Of a stretch of 64,000 nucleotides of DNA, positions 1 through 8,891 are shown piece by piece (position 1 is the first letter of the stretch; every line of letters begins with the position of its first letter). Made by a program: the position numbers and the translations under genes. The notes beneath the pieces are model-generated. The model had not been told where the DNA came from. It saw nothing but the letters and a program-made list of their open reading frames with translations, and ran no database searches. This DNA is from Sphaerisporangium fuscum (lineage in GTDB: Bacteria; Actinomycetota; Actinomycetes; Streptosporangiales; Streptosporangiaceae), in NCBI RefSeq assembly GCF_018531465.1, contig NZ_JAHDTF010000025.1, positions 124,001 through 188,000 on the forward strand. The letters run 5' to 3'.

Positions 1-1
1 G

Positions 2-349
2 CCCTCGGTGACGCCCTCGCCGGGCAACGAGTGCGCGAGCACGGCCCCGACGGCGATCGAGCCCGACGGCGGCGAGCGGAGCGTTCCCTGCGCCAGCCCC
101 ACGGTGACGCAGACCCAGCCGCAGGAGAACACCCCGCGGCCGAAGCCCACTCCCACCCCGACTCCCACGCCGACCCCGCAGCCGACGCGCACGGCCACCC
201 GTACGCCCACCCGCACACCTACGGCCACGCCGACGTCCGTCCCCTCGGCGACGCCCACGTCCTCGACCACCCCCACCCCCCAGCCCACCCCCACTCCCCA
301 GGGCACGCTGGACGGCCAAGCCACCGCCCCCGAGAACACCGGCACCTGA
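2..349 (+). CDS. C-terminal end of a Pro/Thr-rich protein (5' truncated)
   Basis: The frame is open from base 2 and stops at TGA 347-349, so the gene begins before the window. The visible 115 residues hold two cysteines in a Ser/Thr/Pro-rich stretch, then a long run of Pro-Thr dipeptides interspersed with Arg-Thr and Ser-Thr. Such tails are typical of actinobacterial cell-surface or membrane-anchored proteins, including extracytoplasmic tails of Ser/Thr kinases. No catalytic domain is visible, so function cannot be assigned. It converges on rsmE with a 70-base gap. Confidence 0.6.
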   Translation, partial: PSVTPSPGNECASTAPTAIEPDGGERSVPCASPTVTQTQPQENTPRPKPTPTPTPTPTPQPTRTATRTPTRTPTATPTSVPSATPTSSTTPTPQPTPTPQGTLDGQATAPENTGT

Positions 350-419
350 CCCAGGCCCCCACCGACCCGGTCGTCGATCAGCCGATGCCCCCGGAGACCA
401 TGTGCGGCGGTGACCGGTG

Positions 420-1145
420 CTACCAGCGGCCGGTGCGGGAAAGGAGGACCGCGGCGGCGGCCACGCCGGCCGTCGAGGTGCGCAGCACGGTGGGGCCGAG
501 GAGGGCCGGGACGGCGCCCGCCCCTGTGAACGTCTCGATCTCGCCGTCGGTGATGCCGCCTTCAGGCCCGACCACCAGCACGATGTCACCGGTAGCGGGA
601 AGCTCCAGCCGCGACAGCGGCTCGCCGGCCTCCTCGTGGAGCACGGCCGCGGCCGCCGCCCCGCGGAGCAGGGCCGCCACCTCGGCCGTCGTGGCCTGCT
701 CGGCGACCTCGGGCAGGTGGAACCGCCGGGCCTGCTTGCCCGCCTCTCTCGCCGTGGAGCGCCAGCGGGCCAGGGCCTTGGCCGCGCGGTCACCCTTCCA
801 CTGCGTGACGCACCGCGCGGCGGCCCACGGGACGATCACGTCGACCCCCGCCTCGGTCATCATCTCGACCGCCAGCTCGCCCCGGTCGCCCTTCGGCAGC
901 CCCTGGACGACCACCAGACGCGGCGACGGCGCGGGCACGGCACGCCGTTCGAGCACCGCGAGCCGCAGGGAGTCCTTGGCGACGTCGCGCACGACGCACT
1001 CGGCCACCGCGCCCCTGCCGTCGGTCAGGTCGACACGCTCGCCGGCACGCAGCCGCCGTACGGTGGCGGCGTGCCGCCCCTCGGGGCCGGACAGGACGAT
1101 CTCGGCCCCGGACAGGTCGTCGGCGAGGAAGACGGGGACGCTCAC
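420..1145 (-). CDS. rsmE: 16S rRNA (uracil1498-N3)-methyltransferase RsmE
   Basis: A 241-residue SPOUT-class methyltransferase that methylates U1498 of 16S rRNA using S-adenosylmethionine. The N-terminal PUA-like part reads FLADDLSGAEIVLSGPEGRH. The C-terminal knot carries the SAM-binding signature VVGPEGGITDGEI and the later GPTVLRTSTAG, both diagnostic. I chose GTG 1145 (VPVFLADD) because it follows a GGGGG-type ribosome site and fits the family length; the open frame runs further upstream without homology. It lies 37 bases after dnaJ, the usual hrcA-dnaJ-rsmE order of actinobacteria, and is probably cotranscribed with them. Confidence 0.93.
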   Translation of the reverse strand: MSVPVFLADDLSGAEIVLSGPEGRHAATVRRLRAGERVDLTDGRGAVAECVVRDVAKDSLRLAVLERRAVPAPSPRLVVVQGLPKGDRGELAVEMMTEAGVDVIVPWAAARCVTQWKGDRAAKALARWRSTAREAGKQARRFHLPEVAEQATTAEVAALLRGAAAAAVLHEEAGEPLSRLELPATGDIVLVVGPEGGITDGEIETFTGAGAVPALLGPTVLRTSTAGVAAAAVLLSRTGRW

Positions 1146-1182
1146 CCTGCCCCCTCGACGACCGTGCGGACCTGCTGGGAGA

Positions 1183-2322
1183 TCACCGTCCGTTGAAGGC
1201 GTCTCTGAGCCGCGAGAAGAAGCCCTGCTGCCCCGGCGCGAACTTGCCCGGCGGACGCTCCTCGCCCCGCAGCTTGGCCAGCTCGCGCAGCAGCTCCTCC
1301 TGGGCCGGGTCGAGGCGCGACGGCGTCTCAACGTTCACGTGGATCAGCAGATCGCCGCGGCCGTTCTCGTTGAGCCGCTGGATGCCCCGGCCGTACAGCG
1401 GGATCACCTGGCCCGACTGGGTGCCCGGCCGCACGTCGATCTCCTCGGCGCCGTCGAGGGTCTCGACGGTCAGGGAGGTGCCGAGGGCGGCGGCGGTCAT
1501 CGGGATCTGCACCGTGCAGTGCAGGTCGTCGCCCCGCCGCTCGAAGATCTCGTGAGGCCGCTCGACGATCTCGAGGAACAGGTCGCCGGGCGGGCCGCCG
1601 CCGGGGCCGACCTCGCCCTCGCCGGCCAGCTGGATGTGGGTGCCGTCCTCGACACCGGCCGGGATGCGCACCTTGATGGTGCGGCGGGTGCGGACCCGGC
1701 CGTCGCCGGAGCACTCCTGGCAGGGGTGGGAGATGATCGAGCCGAAGCCGCCGCACTGCGGGCAGGGCCGGGCCGTCATCACCTGGCCGAGGAACGACCG
1801 CGTGACCTGCGAGATCTCGCCCCGCCCGTTACACATGTCGCAGGTATCGGGGTGGGTGCCGGCCGCGGCGCCGCTGCCCTGGCAGACCTCGCACAGCACG
1901 GCCGTGTCGACGACCAGCTCACGCGTGGTGCCGAACGCCGACTCGGAGAGGTCGAGCTCGACGCGGATCGTGGCGTTGCGCCCGCGCCGCGCCCGGGAGC
2001 GTGGGCCGCGCGACCCGCCGCCCCCGCCGAAGAAGGCGTCCATGATGTCGCTGAACGGGAAACCGGCACCGAACCCGGCCGCGCCGGCGCCCGCCGCCGC
2101 GCCCCCGCCGAAGGGGTCGGCCCCGAGATCGAACATCTGGCGCTTGTTCGGGTCCGACAGGACCTCGTACGCCTGGTTGATCTCTTTGAAGCGCTCCTGC
2201 GTCGCGGGGTCGGGGTTGACGTCGGGGTGGAGCTCACGCGCGAGCCGGCGATAGGCCTTCTTGATCTCGTCTTGGCTGGCGTCACGGCGGACCCCGAGGA
2301 TGCCGTAATAGTCGCGGGCCAC
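1183..2322 (-). CDS. dnaJ: Chaperone protein DnaJ
   Basis: A 379-residue type I J-domain co-chaperone that delivers unfolded protein to DnaK and stimulates its ATPase. Visible in order are the J domain (residues 1-70, with the HPD motif in LHPDVNPD), a Gly/Phe-rich segment around residues 70-105, four zinc-finger CxxCxGxG motifs (CEVCQGSG, CDMCNGRG, CPQCGGFG, CQECSGDG), and the C-terminal substrate-binding domain. It starts at GTG 2322, immediately after the hrcA stop, with GGCGGGG as ribosome site. No dnaK or grpE is adjacent, so this is the DnaJ copy regulated with hrcA through CIRCE. Confidence 0.96.
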   Translation of the reverse strand: MARDYYGILGVRRDASQDEIKKAYRRLARELHPDVNPDPATQERFKEINQAYEVLSDPNKRQMFDLGADPFGGGAAAGAGAAGFGAGFPFSDIMDAFFGGGGGSRGPRSRARRGRNATIRVELDLSESAFGTTRELVVDTAVLCEVCQGSGAAAGTHPDTCDMCNGRGEISQVTRSFLGQVMTARPCPQCGGFGSIISHPCQECSGDGRVRTRRTIKVRIPAGVEDGTHIQLAGEGEVGPGGGPPGDLFLEIVERPHEIFERRGDDLHCTVQIPMTAAALGTSLTVETLDGAEEIDVRPGTQSGQVIPLYGRGIQRLNENGRGDLLIHVNVETPSRLDPAQEELLRELAKLRGEERPPGKFAPGQQGFFSRLRDAFNGR

Positions 2323-3342
2323 CTAGGACCCCGCCAGGATCTGGCCGACATAGCGTGCCACTGCGCGCACCGCTCCCATCGTCACCGGGTAGTCCATTCG
2401 CGTCGGGCCCAGCACTCCGAGCCGAGCCAGTTCATTGTCGCCCGAACCGTATCCGGCGGCGACGATCGATGTGCCGTGAAGGCCGGAATAAGGGTTTTCC
2501 GACCCGATTCGCACCGTCAGTGCGGACGGGTCGCTGGCCTCGCCGAGCAGGCGCATCAGCACGACCTGCTCCTCGAGCGCCTCAAGGACATCGCGCAGGC
2601 CGACACTGAAGTCGCCCGCGAGATTGGCCGTGCCGGCGAAGACGATCTTCTCCTCGTGCCGGTCGACCAGGGTGTCCAGAAGCACGGAAAGGATCGTGGC
2701 CGCGATCGCGCGATCTTCCTCGGGCAGCCGATCGGGCAGGTCGGCCACCGTGTCGGGCACGCGGCTGAGGCCGCAGCCGTCGAGACACGCGTTGAGCACC
2801 GCCCGCAGATGGGCGATGCGGTCGTCGCTCACCGGGTCGGGGAGATCGACGACGCGCTGCTCCACCCGCCCCGTGTTGGTGATCAGCACCAGCATGAGGC
2901 GCCGCTCCACCAGCGGCACGAGCTCGACGTGCCGGACGGTGGAACGGGTCAGCGAGGGATACTGCACGACGGCGACCTGCCGGGTCAGCTGCGCGAGCAG
3001 CCGCACCGTGCGTGTCACGACGTCGTCCAGGTCGACCGCGCCCGCCAGGAACGTCTCGATGGCCCGCCGCTCGGCCGCCGACAGCGGCTTGATCTGCGAG
3101 AGCCTGTCGACGAACAGGCGATATCCCTTGTCGGTCGGCACGCGACCCGCGCTGGTGTGCGGCTGAGTGATGTACCCCTGCTCCTCGAGCACGGCCATGT
3201 CGTTACGGACGGTGGCGGGAGAGACCCCGAGATTGTGGCGCTCCGCCAACGCCTTGGACCCGACCGGCTCGTTGGTGGACACGAAATCCTCGACAACGGC
3301 GCGCAGGACGGCCAGCTTACGCTCGTCGAGCAACGTGCTCAC
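2323..3342 (-). CDS. hrcA: Heat-inducible transcription repressor HrcA
   Basis: A 339-residue repressor that binds CIRCE operators and represses heat-shock genes. An N-terminal winged helix covers residues 1-75, with LGVSPATVRNDMAVLEEQGY and the TSAGRVPTDKGYR motif characteristic of HrcA, followed by the GAF-like dimerisation domain. The annotated start is GTG 3342, but AGGGAG abuts it with almost no spacing. TTG 3333, giving an N-terminus of LLDERKLAVLRA, matches the usual family start and has better spacing, so the true protein may be three residues shorter. The CIRCE element 40 bases upstream implies autoregulation. Confidence 0.96.
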   Translation of the reverse strand: MSTLLDERKLAVLRAVVEDFVSTNEPVGSKALAERHNLGVSPATVRNDMAVLEEQGYITQPHTSAGRVPTDKGYRLFVDRLSQIKPLSAAERRAIETFLAGAVDLDDVVTRTVRLLAQLTRQVAVVQYPSLTRSTVRHVELVPLVERRLMLVLITNTGRVEQRVVDLPDPVSDDRIAHLRAVLNACLDGCGLSRVPDTVADLPDRLPEEDRAIAATILSVLLDTLVDRHEEKIVFAGTANLAGDFSVGLRDVLEALEEQVVLMRLLGEASDPSALTVRIGSENPYSGLHGTSIVAAGYGSGDNELARLGVLGPTRMDYPVTMGAVRAVARYVGQILAGS

Positions 3343-3381
3343 CTCCCTGCCTTGCGTTCGTGCCTGCGTAAACGGTTAGGC

Positions 3382-3406
3382 TGGCACTCTGTGTTCCCGA
3401 GTGCCA
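3382..3406. promoter_or_regulatory. CIRCE operator
   Basis: A perfect 8-bp inverted repeat TGGCACTC / GAGTGCCA separated by exactly 9 bases. This is the actinobacterial form of CIRCE (consensus TTAGCACTC-N9-GAGTGCTAA), located upstream of hrcA. It is the predicted binding site of HrcA and controls the hrcA-dnaJ-rsmE transcript. Confidence 0.93.
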
Positions 3407-3517
3407 AGTGTACGGCTCCAGCCGACAGGGTGCGATAACTCCAAGCTCACGACCTCGCCCAGTCATCGGCAAGCCGCTTGCCATCCGGCGACAAGTGCGC
3501 GGGCGCACACTCGGGCC

Positions 3518-4309
3518 ATGAGCGAGAGCAACCCGCCTGTCAACGACGCGACGACCAGGATTCCGCGTCCCGCCTCCCCCGGCGACCAGCCGTACCCGCC
3601 GGGGCCCACGGCGAGCCCCCGGCAGCACGCCGCCGCGCAGTACGGCGCGCCCCTGCCCCCGCCCGGCCAGACCCTGCCGTACGGCGCCGGGCAGCCGTAC
3701 CCGCCCGCCGCCCGCGGGCCGGTGCGGCCGCGTGTGCTGTGGATCGTGCTGGCCTGGCTGGTCGCGGTGATCTGCACCGTCGTCGGCGTCGCCGGCTTCG
3801 CCGGCGGCCTGTTCAAGACCCTGGGCGACGCGGCGCCCACGCACACGTTCGCCAGCGGCGGCAGCGTGTCCGTCAGGCTGGACCCGGCGGACAAGCCGAT
3901 GCTCTACGCCTCGGCGTCCGGCCCCACGGACGTGACCTGCTTCGCCCTCGACTCCTCCGGCGGCAAGGCGGACCTCACCCGGCCCAAGGCCTCCCAGGTC
4001 GTGACGGCGAACGGCAGGACGTGGGAGGGCCTGTTCGACATCGGCGTCCCGGCCCCCGGCACCTACAAGGTGAGCTGCAAGGGCGAGGACGGCAAGCAGG
4101 TGCTCTTCGGCGTCGGCAAGTCGCTCACCGCGAGCGCGGGCACGCTGGCCGGCGGCGTGGCGTCGCTGTTCCTGCTCCCCCTGGGCGGGTTCCTGTTCGC
4201 GGTGATCGTCACGATCGTCGTGCTCGTCCGGCGCCGCGGCAACCGCAAGCGCATGGCGGCCGCCTCCGCCTACGGCGCGTGGCCGCAGGGGGCGCCGCCG
4301 GCGGCGTGA
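3518..4309 (+). CDS. Proline-rich two-helix membrane protein
   Basis: A 263-residue protein not assigned to a named family. The first 70 residues are Pro/Gly/Tyr/Gln-rich and cytoplasmic-looking. A hydrophobic helix follows near residues 75-100 (VLWIVLAWLVAVICTVVG), then an extracytoplasmic beta-rich domain of about 110 residues with two cysteines (VTCFALD, VSCKGED) that could form a disulphide. A second helix near residues 210-240 ends in a basic tail (RRRGNRKR). The open frame extends upstream to 3401 over the CIRCE area; ATG 3518 is the sensible start. It precedes the DUF3097 gene by 21 bases and may share its transcript. Confidence 0.75.
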   Translation: MSESNPPVNDATTRIPRPASPGDQPYPPGPTASPRQHAAAQYGAPLPPPGQTLPYGAGQPYPPAARGPVRPRVLWIVLAWLVAVICTVVGVAGFAGGLFKTLGDAAPTHTFASGGSVSVRLDPADKPMLYASASGPTDVTCFALDSSGGKADLTRPKASQVVTANGRTWEGLFDIGVPAPGTYKVSCKGEDGKQVLFGVGKSLTASAGTLAGGVASLFLLPLGGFLFAVIVTIVVLVRRRGNRKRMAAASAYGAWPQGAPPAA

Positions 4310-4330
4310 TCTTTGCTAGCGTGCCCTGGT

Positions 4331-5152
4331 ATGCGGGACTACGGACGAGACGTGCTGGCGGAAGACTGGCGAAGGCCGCTGCGTGGCAAGATCCCGCAGG
4401 TTCCCGCCGAGCTCGACCTGGTGGTCGAGGACGCCGAGGGCGGCTTCTGCGGCGCCGTGGTGGCCTGCGACAAGGAGGCCGTCACGCTGGAGGACCGCTT
4501 CGGACGGCGGCGGGTGTTCCCGCTCGCCCCGGCCGCCTTCCTCCTCGACGGCAAGCCGGTGACGCTGGTACGACCGGCCCCGGCCGCCGCGAAGGGCCCC
4601 GCGCGCAGCGCGTCCGGCTCGGTCGCCGTCGCCGGGTTGCGGGCGCGCGTGGCCCGCGAGAGCCGCATCTACGTCGAGGGCGTGCACGACGCGTCCCTCG
4701 TGGAGAAGATCTGGGGCCACGACCTGCGCGTGGAGGGCGTGGTGGTCGAGTACCTCGAAGGGGTCGACGACCTGCCGGCGATCGTGGAGGAGTTCGAGCC
4801 CGGTCCCGGCCGGCGTCTCGGGGTGCTGGTCGACCACCTCGTGCCGGGCTCGAAGGAGAGCCGGATCGCCGCCCAGGTGTCCTCCCCGCACGTGCTCGTC
4901 GTCGGCCACCCCTACATCGACATCTGGCAGGCGGTGAAGCCGTCCGTCGTCGGCATCCCCGCATGGCCCGCGGTTCCGCGCGGGGTGCCGTGGAAGGAAG
5001 GCGTGATCGAGGCGCTCGGCTGGCACGTGGAGCCCGCCGACGCCTGGCGCCGCATCCTCGGCTCGGTGCGCGCGTTCACCGATCTGGAACCCGAGCTCCT
5101 GGGGCGTGTCGAGGAGCTGATCGACTTCGTGACGATCGAGGAGCAATCATGA
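4331..5152 (+). CDS. DUF3097 family protein with Toprim-like segment
   Basis: A 273-residue protein resembling the actinobacterial DUF3097 family, commonly found beside hrcA/dnaJ. The start MRDYGRDVLAEDWRRP is the typical N-terminus; the open frame begins at TTG 4313 but ATG 4331 is preferred. The N-terminal 80 residues look like a small beta-barrel (DLVVEDAEGGFCGAVV). The middle carries RIYVEGVHDASLVEKIWG and LGVLVDHLVPGSKES, whose Glu and Asp positions recall the Toprim fold of nucleases and primases. That resemblance is inference. No biochemical function is established that I can name. Its stop overlaps the next start (ATGA). Confidence 0.82.
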   Translation: MRDYGRDVLAEDWRRPLRGKIPQVPAELDLVVEDAEGGFCGAVVACDKEAVTLEDRFGRRRVFPLAPAAFLLDGKPVTLVRPAPAAAKGPARSASGSVAVAGLRARVARESRIYVEGVHDASLVEKIWGHDLRVEGVVVEYLEGVDDLPAIVEEFEPGPGRRLGVLVDHLVPGSKESRIAAQVSSPHVLVVGHPYIDIWQAVKPSVVGIPAWPAVPRGVPWKEGVIEALGWHVEPADAWRRILGSVRAFTDLEPELLGRVEELIDFVTIEEQS

Positions 5153-5766
5153 GCGAGACCCCGCAGGATCGCCGTCCCGACGACGCCTCCCACGACCGGC
5201 CGGGCCCGCACGACGCCCCGGGCGGGCACGGGCCGTACGGTCAGCCCGGCGGCCACGAGTACGACCACGGCCACGGCGAGCAGGCGTACGGGCAGGGCGG
5301 CCAGTGGCAGCAGGGGTACGGCCACCAGCCGCCGCCGTACGGGCAGCCGGGCTACGGCCAGGCTCCGCCGCCTCCCTACGGGTACGGCTACGGTCAGCCC
5401 GGGTACGGGCCCCGGCCGCACGTGCCGGGGACCTACGGCCCGCGGCCCGGGTCCGACGACACCACGATGGCGATGCTCGCCCACGTGCTGGGCCTGTTCA
5501 CCTCGTTCCTCGGGCCGCTGGTGATGTACCTGGTGAAGAAGGACGAGTCGCCGTACGTGCGCGACCAGGCGGCCGAGGCGCTGAACTTCCAGATCACGCT
5601 GTTCATCGCCTACGCGGTGTCCACCGTGCTGGCCATCGTGATCATCGGATTCCTGCTGATGCTGGTGGTGTGGGTGGGCTCCCTGATCCTCATGATCATG
5701 GCGGCCGTCGCGGCCAACCGGGGAGAGAACTACCGCTACCCGATGAACATCCGCTTCGTCAGCTGA
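5149..5766 (+). CDS. DUF4870 domain membrane protein
   Basis: A 205-residue protein, translationally coupled to the DUF3097 gene by a 4-base ATGA overlap. The first 105 residues are low-complexity Gly/Tyr/Pro/Gln/His (repeats such as YGQPGYGQ). The C-terminal 95 residues form the DUF4870 (Tic20-like) fold: AMLAHVLGLFTSFLGPLV, a conserved loop with KKDESPYVRDQAAEALNFQ, then two closely spaced helices and the closing NRGENYRYPMNIRFV. DUF4870 proteins are integral membrane proteins of unknown role. The gene ends 13 bases from the convergent hemW stop. Confidence 0.85.
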   Translation: MSETPQDRRPDDASHDRPGPHDAPGGHGPYGQPGGHEYDHGHGEQAYGQGGQWQQGYGHQPPPYGQPGYGQAPPPPYGYGYGQPGYGPRPHVPGTYGPRPGSDDTTMAMLAHVLGLFTSFLGPLVMYLVKKDESPYVRDQAAEALNFQITLFIAYAVSTVLAIVIIGFLLMLVVWVGSLILMIMAAVAANRGENYRYPMNIRFVS

Positions 5767-5779
5767 CGCCGGAGCCGGG

Positions 5780-6997
5780 TCAGGTCAGGTCGCGGATCAG
5801 CGCGTCGGCCAGGAGCCGGCCCTTCAGGGTCAGCACCGCGCGCCCGCTCCTGAACGGGCCCGGCTGGAGCAGGCCGTCGCCGAGGGCACGGGCCACCGCC
5901 GTACGGGCGTCGGGGCCGATCTCGGCCAGCGGGAACCCCGAGTCGAGCCGCAGCTCCAGCATGAGCCGCTCGACGTGGCGGTCGGCGTCGGAGAGCACCT
6001 CGCGGGCGTGGCCCGGCGAGACCCCTTCGGCCAGGCGCGAGGCGTACGCGGCCGGGTGCTTGACGTTCCACCAGCGCGTGCCGCCCACGTGGCCGTGCGC
6101 GCCGGGCCCGACGCCCCACCAGTCGCCGCCCGTCCAGTAGAGCAGGTTGTGGCGGCAGCGGCCCTCCTGTGAGGCCGCCCAGTTGGACACCTCGTACCAG
6201 GAGAACCCGGCCTGGGTCAGCATGGCGTCGGCGATGAGGTAGCGGTCGGCGGCCACGTCGTCGTCGGGCATCGGCAGCTCGCCCCGGCGGATGCGGGCCG
6301 CCAGGCGGGTGCCGTCCTCCACGATCAGGGAGTAGGCCGAGATGTGGTCGGGACCGGCCTCGATCGCCGCCGCCAGCGAGGCCCGCCAGTCGTCGTCGGT
6401 CTCCCCCGGCGTGCTGTAGATCAGGTCGAGGTTGACGTGCCGGAACCCCGCGCCGTACGCCTCACGCACCGCCTGCGCCGCGCGGCCCGGCGTGTGGCGC
6501 CGGTCGAGGACGGCGAGCACGTGCTCCTTGGCGCTCTGCATGCCGAAGCTGACCCGGGTGAAGCCTCCGGCCCGCAGCCTCTCGAGATAGGCCGGGTCGA
6601 CCGACTCGGGGTTGGCCTCGGTGGTCACCTCGGCGCCGGCCTTCAGCCCGAACTCCGCCTCGATGGCCCGCAGGATGCGGACCAGGTCGCCGGCCGGCAG
6701 CAGGGTCGGCGTGCCGCCGCCGAAGAACACCGTCTCCACCGGCAGCTCGGCGTCGCCCAGCACCCGGCGGGCCAGCCGTATCTCCTCGATGGCGGTCGCG
6801 GCGTAGTCGCCGCGTGAGGCGCCCGGGCCGAGCTCGGCGGCGGTGTAGGTGTTGAAGTCGCAGTAACCGCAGCGTGTCGCGCAGAACGGCACGTGGACGT
6901 AGAAGCCGAACGGCCGGGTGCCGAGGCCCTCGCGGGCGCTGGCGGGCAGCTCGCCCGAGGCGGGCACGGCATCGCCGTCGAGAAGTACGGATGGCAC
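5780..6997 (-). CDS. hemW: Radical SAM heme chaperone HemW
   Basis: A 405-residue radical SAM protein of the HemW (formerly HemN-like) family, which handles heme rather than oxidising coproporphyrinogen. The iron-sulphur motif is CATRCGYC, followed by DFNTYTAAELG. GGGTPTLL and the later YEVSNWA and HNLLYWTGGDWWGVGPGAH segments are family hallmarks. The C-terminal region (residues about 320-405) is the winged-helix HemN_C part. It starts at GTG 6997 with a GGGAAG ribosome site and lies 67 bases after lepA in the same orientation, the standard lepA-hemW pair. Confidence 0.94.
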   Translation of the reverse strand: MPSVLLDGDAVPASGELPASAREGLGTRPFGFYVHVPFCATRCGYCDFNTYTAAELGPGASRGDYAATAIEEIRLARRVLGDAELPVETVFFGGGTPTLLPAGDLVRILRAIEAEFGLKAGAEVTTEANPESVDPAYLERLRAGGFTRVSFGMQSAKEHVLAVLDRRHTPGRAAQAVREAYGAGFRHVNLDLIYSTPGETDDDWRASLAAAIEAGPDHISAYSLIVEDGTRLAARIRRGELPMPDDDVAADRYLIADAMLTQAGFSWYEVSNWAASQEGRCRHNLLYWTGGDWWGVGPGAHGHVGGTRWWNVKHPAAYASRLAEGVSPGHAREVLSDADRHVERLMLELRLDSGFPLAEIGPDARTAVARALGDGLLQPGPFRSGRAVLTLKGRLLADALIRDLT

Positions 6998-7064
6998 CTT
7001 CCCAGTGTGCCGCCCCCGCCGCTGTGCCGGGGACGACCGACACCGCCGCGGCGGAGGCGTGCGG

Positions 7065-8891
7065 CTACTTCTTGGGCTTGTCGGCGCTGCCGCTCTCGGT
7101 GGACAGGGCGGCGACGAAGGCCTCCTGGGGGACCTCGACCCGGCCCACCATCTTCATGCGCTTCTTGCCTTCCTTCTGCTTCTCCAGCAGCTTGCGCTTA
7201 CGGCTGATGTCACCGCCGTAGCACTTGGCGAGGACGTCCTTGCGCATGGCGCGGATGTTCTCGCGGGCGATCACGCGCGAGCCGATGGCGGCCTGGATCG
7301 GCACCTCGAACTGCTGCCGGGGGATGAGCTCCTTGAGCTTCTTGGCCATCTCGACGCCGTAGGAGTAGGCCTTCTCGCGGTGGACGATCGCGCTGAAGGC
7401 GTCGACGGCCTCGCCCTGGAGCAGGATGTCGACCTTCACGAGGTCGGCCGCCTGCTCGCCCGACGGCTCGTAGTCGAGCGAGGCGTACCCCCGCGTGCGC
7501 GACTTGAGCTGGTCGAAGAAGTCGAAGATGATCTCACCGAGCGGCAGGGTGTAGCGGATCTCGACGCGGTCCTCCGACAGGTAGTCCATGCCGAGGACGT
7601 TGCCGCGGCGGCTCTGGCAGAGCTCCATGATCGCGCCGATGTGGTCGGACGGGGACAGCAGGGTCGCCTTGACCACCGGCTCGTAGATCTCGGCGATCTT
7701 GCCCTCCGGGAACTCCGAGGGGTTGGTGACGGTGATCTGCTTGCCGTCCTCCATGACGACCCGGTAGATGACGTTGGGCGCGGTGGAGATCAGCGCCAGG
7801 TTGAACTCGCGCTCCAGCCGCTCGCGCACGATCTCCATGTGGAGCAGGCCGAGGAAGCCGCAGCGGAAACCGAAGCCCAGGGCCGCGGAGGTCTCGGGCT
7901 CGTAGACCAGGGCGGCGTCGTTCAGGCGGAGCTTGTCGAGGGCCTCACGCAGCTCGGGGTAGTCGTCGCCGTCGATGGGATACAGGCCGGAGTAGACCAT
8001 CGGCTTGGGGTGCTCGTAGCCGCCGAGCGCGTCGGCGGCGGGACGCACCACCGAGGTCACCGTGTCGCCGACGCGCGCCTGGCGGACGTCCTTCACGCCG
8101 GTGATGAGGTAGCCCACCTCGCCGACGCCCAGGGACGCCGACGGCACCGGCTCGGGCGAGATGACCCCGATCTCGAGGGTCTCGTGGGTGCCGCCGGTGG
8201 ACATCATGACCGTGCGCTCGCGCTTGGACAGCTGGCCGTCGATGACCCTGACGTAGGTCACCACGCCGCGGTAGGTGTCGTACACCGAGTCGAAGATCAG
8301 CGCCCGGGCGGGGGCCTCGGCGTCGCCGACGGGGGCGGGCACCTGCGCGACGACGTGGTCGAGCAGCTCCTTGACGCCCTCGCCGGTCTTGCCCGACACG
8401 CGCAGCACGTCGGAGGGGTCGCAGCCGATGAGGCCGGCGAGCTCCTCGGCGTACTTGTCGGGCTGCGCGGCCGGCAGGTCGATCTTGTTGAGCACCGGGA
8501 TGATGTGCAGGTCGGCGTTCATGGCCAGGTAGAGGTTGGCCAGGGTCTGCGCCTCGATGCCCTGCGCGGCGTCGACCAGCAGGATCGCGCCCTCGCAGGC
8601 CGCCAGCGACCGGGACACCTCGTAGGTGAAGTCGACGTGGCCCGGCGTGTCGATCATGTTGAGGACGTGGCCGTCCCACGGCAGCCGGACCGCCTGCGAC
8701 TTGATGGTGATGCCGCGCTCGCGCTCGATGTCCATGCGGTCGAGGTACTGCGCGCGCATCTGCCGTGCGTCGACCACACCGGTGAGCTGCAGCATCCGGT
8801 CGGCAAGCGTGGACTTGCCGTGGTCGATGTGCGCGATGATGCAGAAGTTGCGGATCAACGCGGGGTCGGTCTGGCCAGGCTGGATGCGCAC
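7065..8891 (-). CDS. lepA: Elongation factor 4 (LepA)
   Basis: A 608-residue translational GTPase that remodels stalled or misassembled ribosomes. The G motifs are IAHIDHGKSTL (G1), DTPGHVDFTYEVSRS (G3) and NKIDLP (G4). Elongation-factor domains II, III and V follow, then the LepA-specific C-terminal domain with AKCYGGDISRKRKLLEKQK and KMVGRVEVPQEAFVAAL. Translation starts at GTG 8891 (RIQPGQTDPALIRNF). It diverges from rpsT across a 366-base intergenic region. Confidence 0.97.
   Translation of the reverse strand: MRIQPGQTDPALIRNFCIIAHIDHGKSTLADRMLQLTGVVDARQMRAQYLDRMDIERERGITIKSQAVRLPWDGHVLNMIDTPGHVDFTYEVSRSLAACEGAILLVDAAQGIEAQTLANLYLAMNADLHIIPVLNKIDLPAAQPDKYAEELAGLIGCDPSDVLRVSGKTGEGVKELLDHVVAQVPAPVGDAEAPARALIFDSVYDTYRGVVTYVRVIDGQLSKRERTVMMSTGGTHETLEIGVISPEPVPSASLGVGEVGYLITGVKDVRQARVGDTVTSVVRPAADALGGYEHPKPMVYSGLYPIDGDDYPELREALDKLRLNDAALVYEPETSAALGFGFRCGFLGLLHMEIVRERLEREFNLALISTAPNVIYRVVMEDGKQITVTNPSEFPEGKIAEIYEPVVKATLLSPSDHIGAIMELCQSRRGNVLGMDYLSEDRVEIRYTLPLGEIIFDFFDQLKSRTRGYASLDYEPSGEQAADLVKVDILLQGEAVDAFSAIVHREKAYSYGVEMAKKLKELIPRQQFEVPIQAAIGSRVIARENIRAMRKDVLAKCYGGDISRKRKLLEKQKEGKKRMKMVGRVEVPQEAFVAALSTESGSADKPKK

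Noticed and set aside
31..3438. 1135-codon plus-strand open frame across rsmE, dnaJ and hrcA
   Set aside because: It is antisense to three unmistakable genes; His/Arg/Ala-rich composition is the mirror image of high-GC coding sequence.
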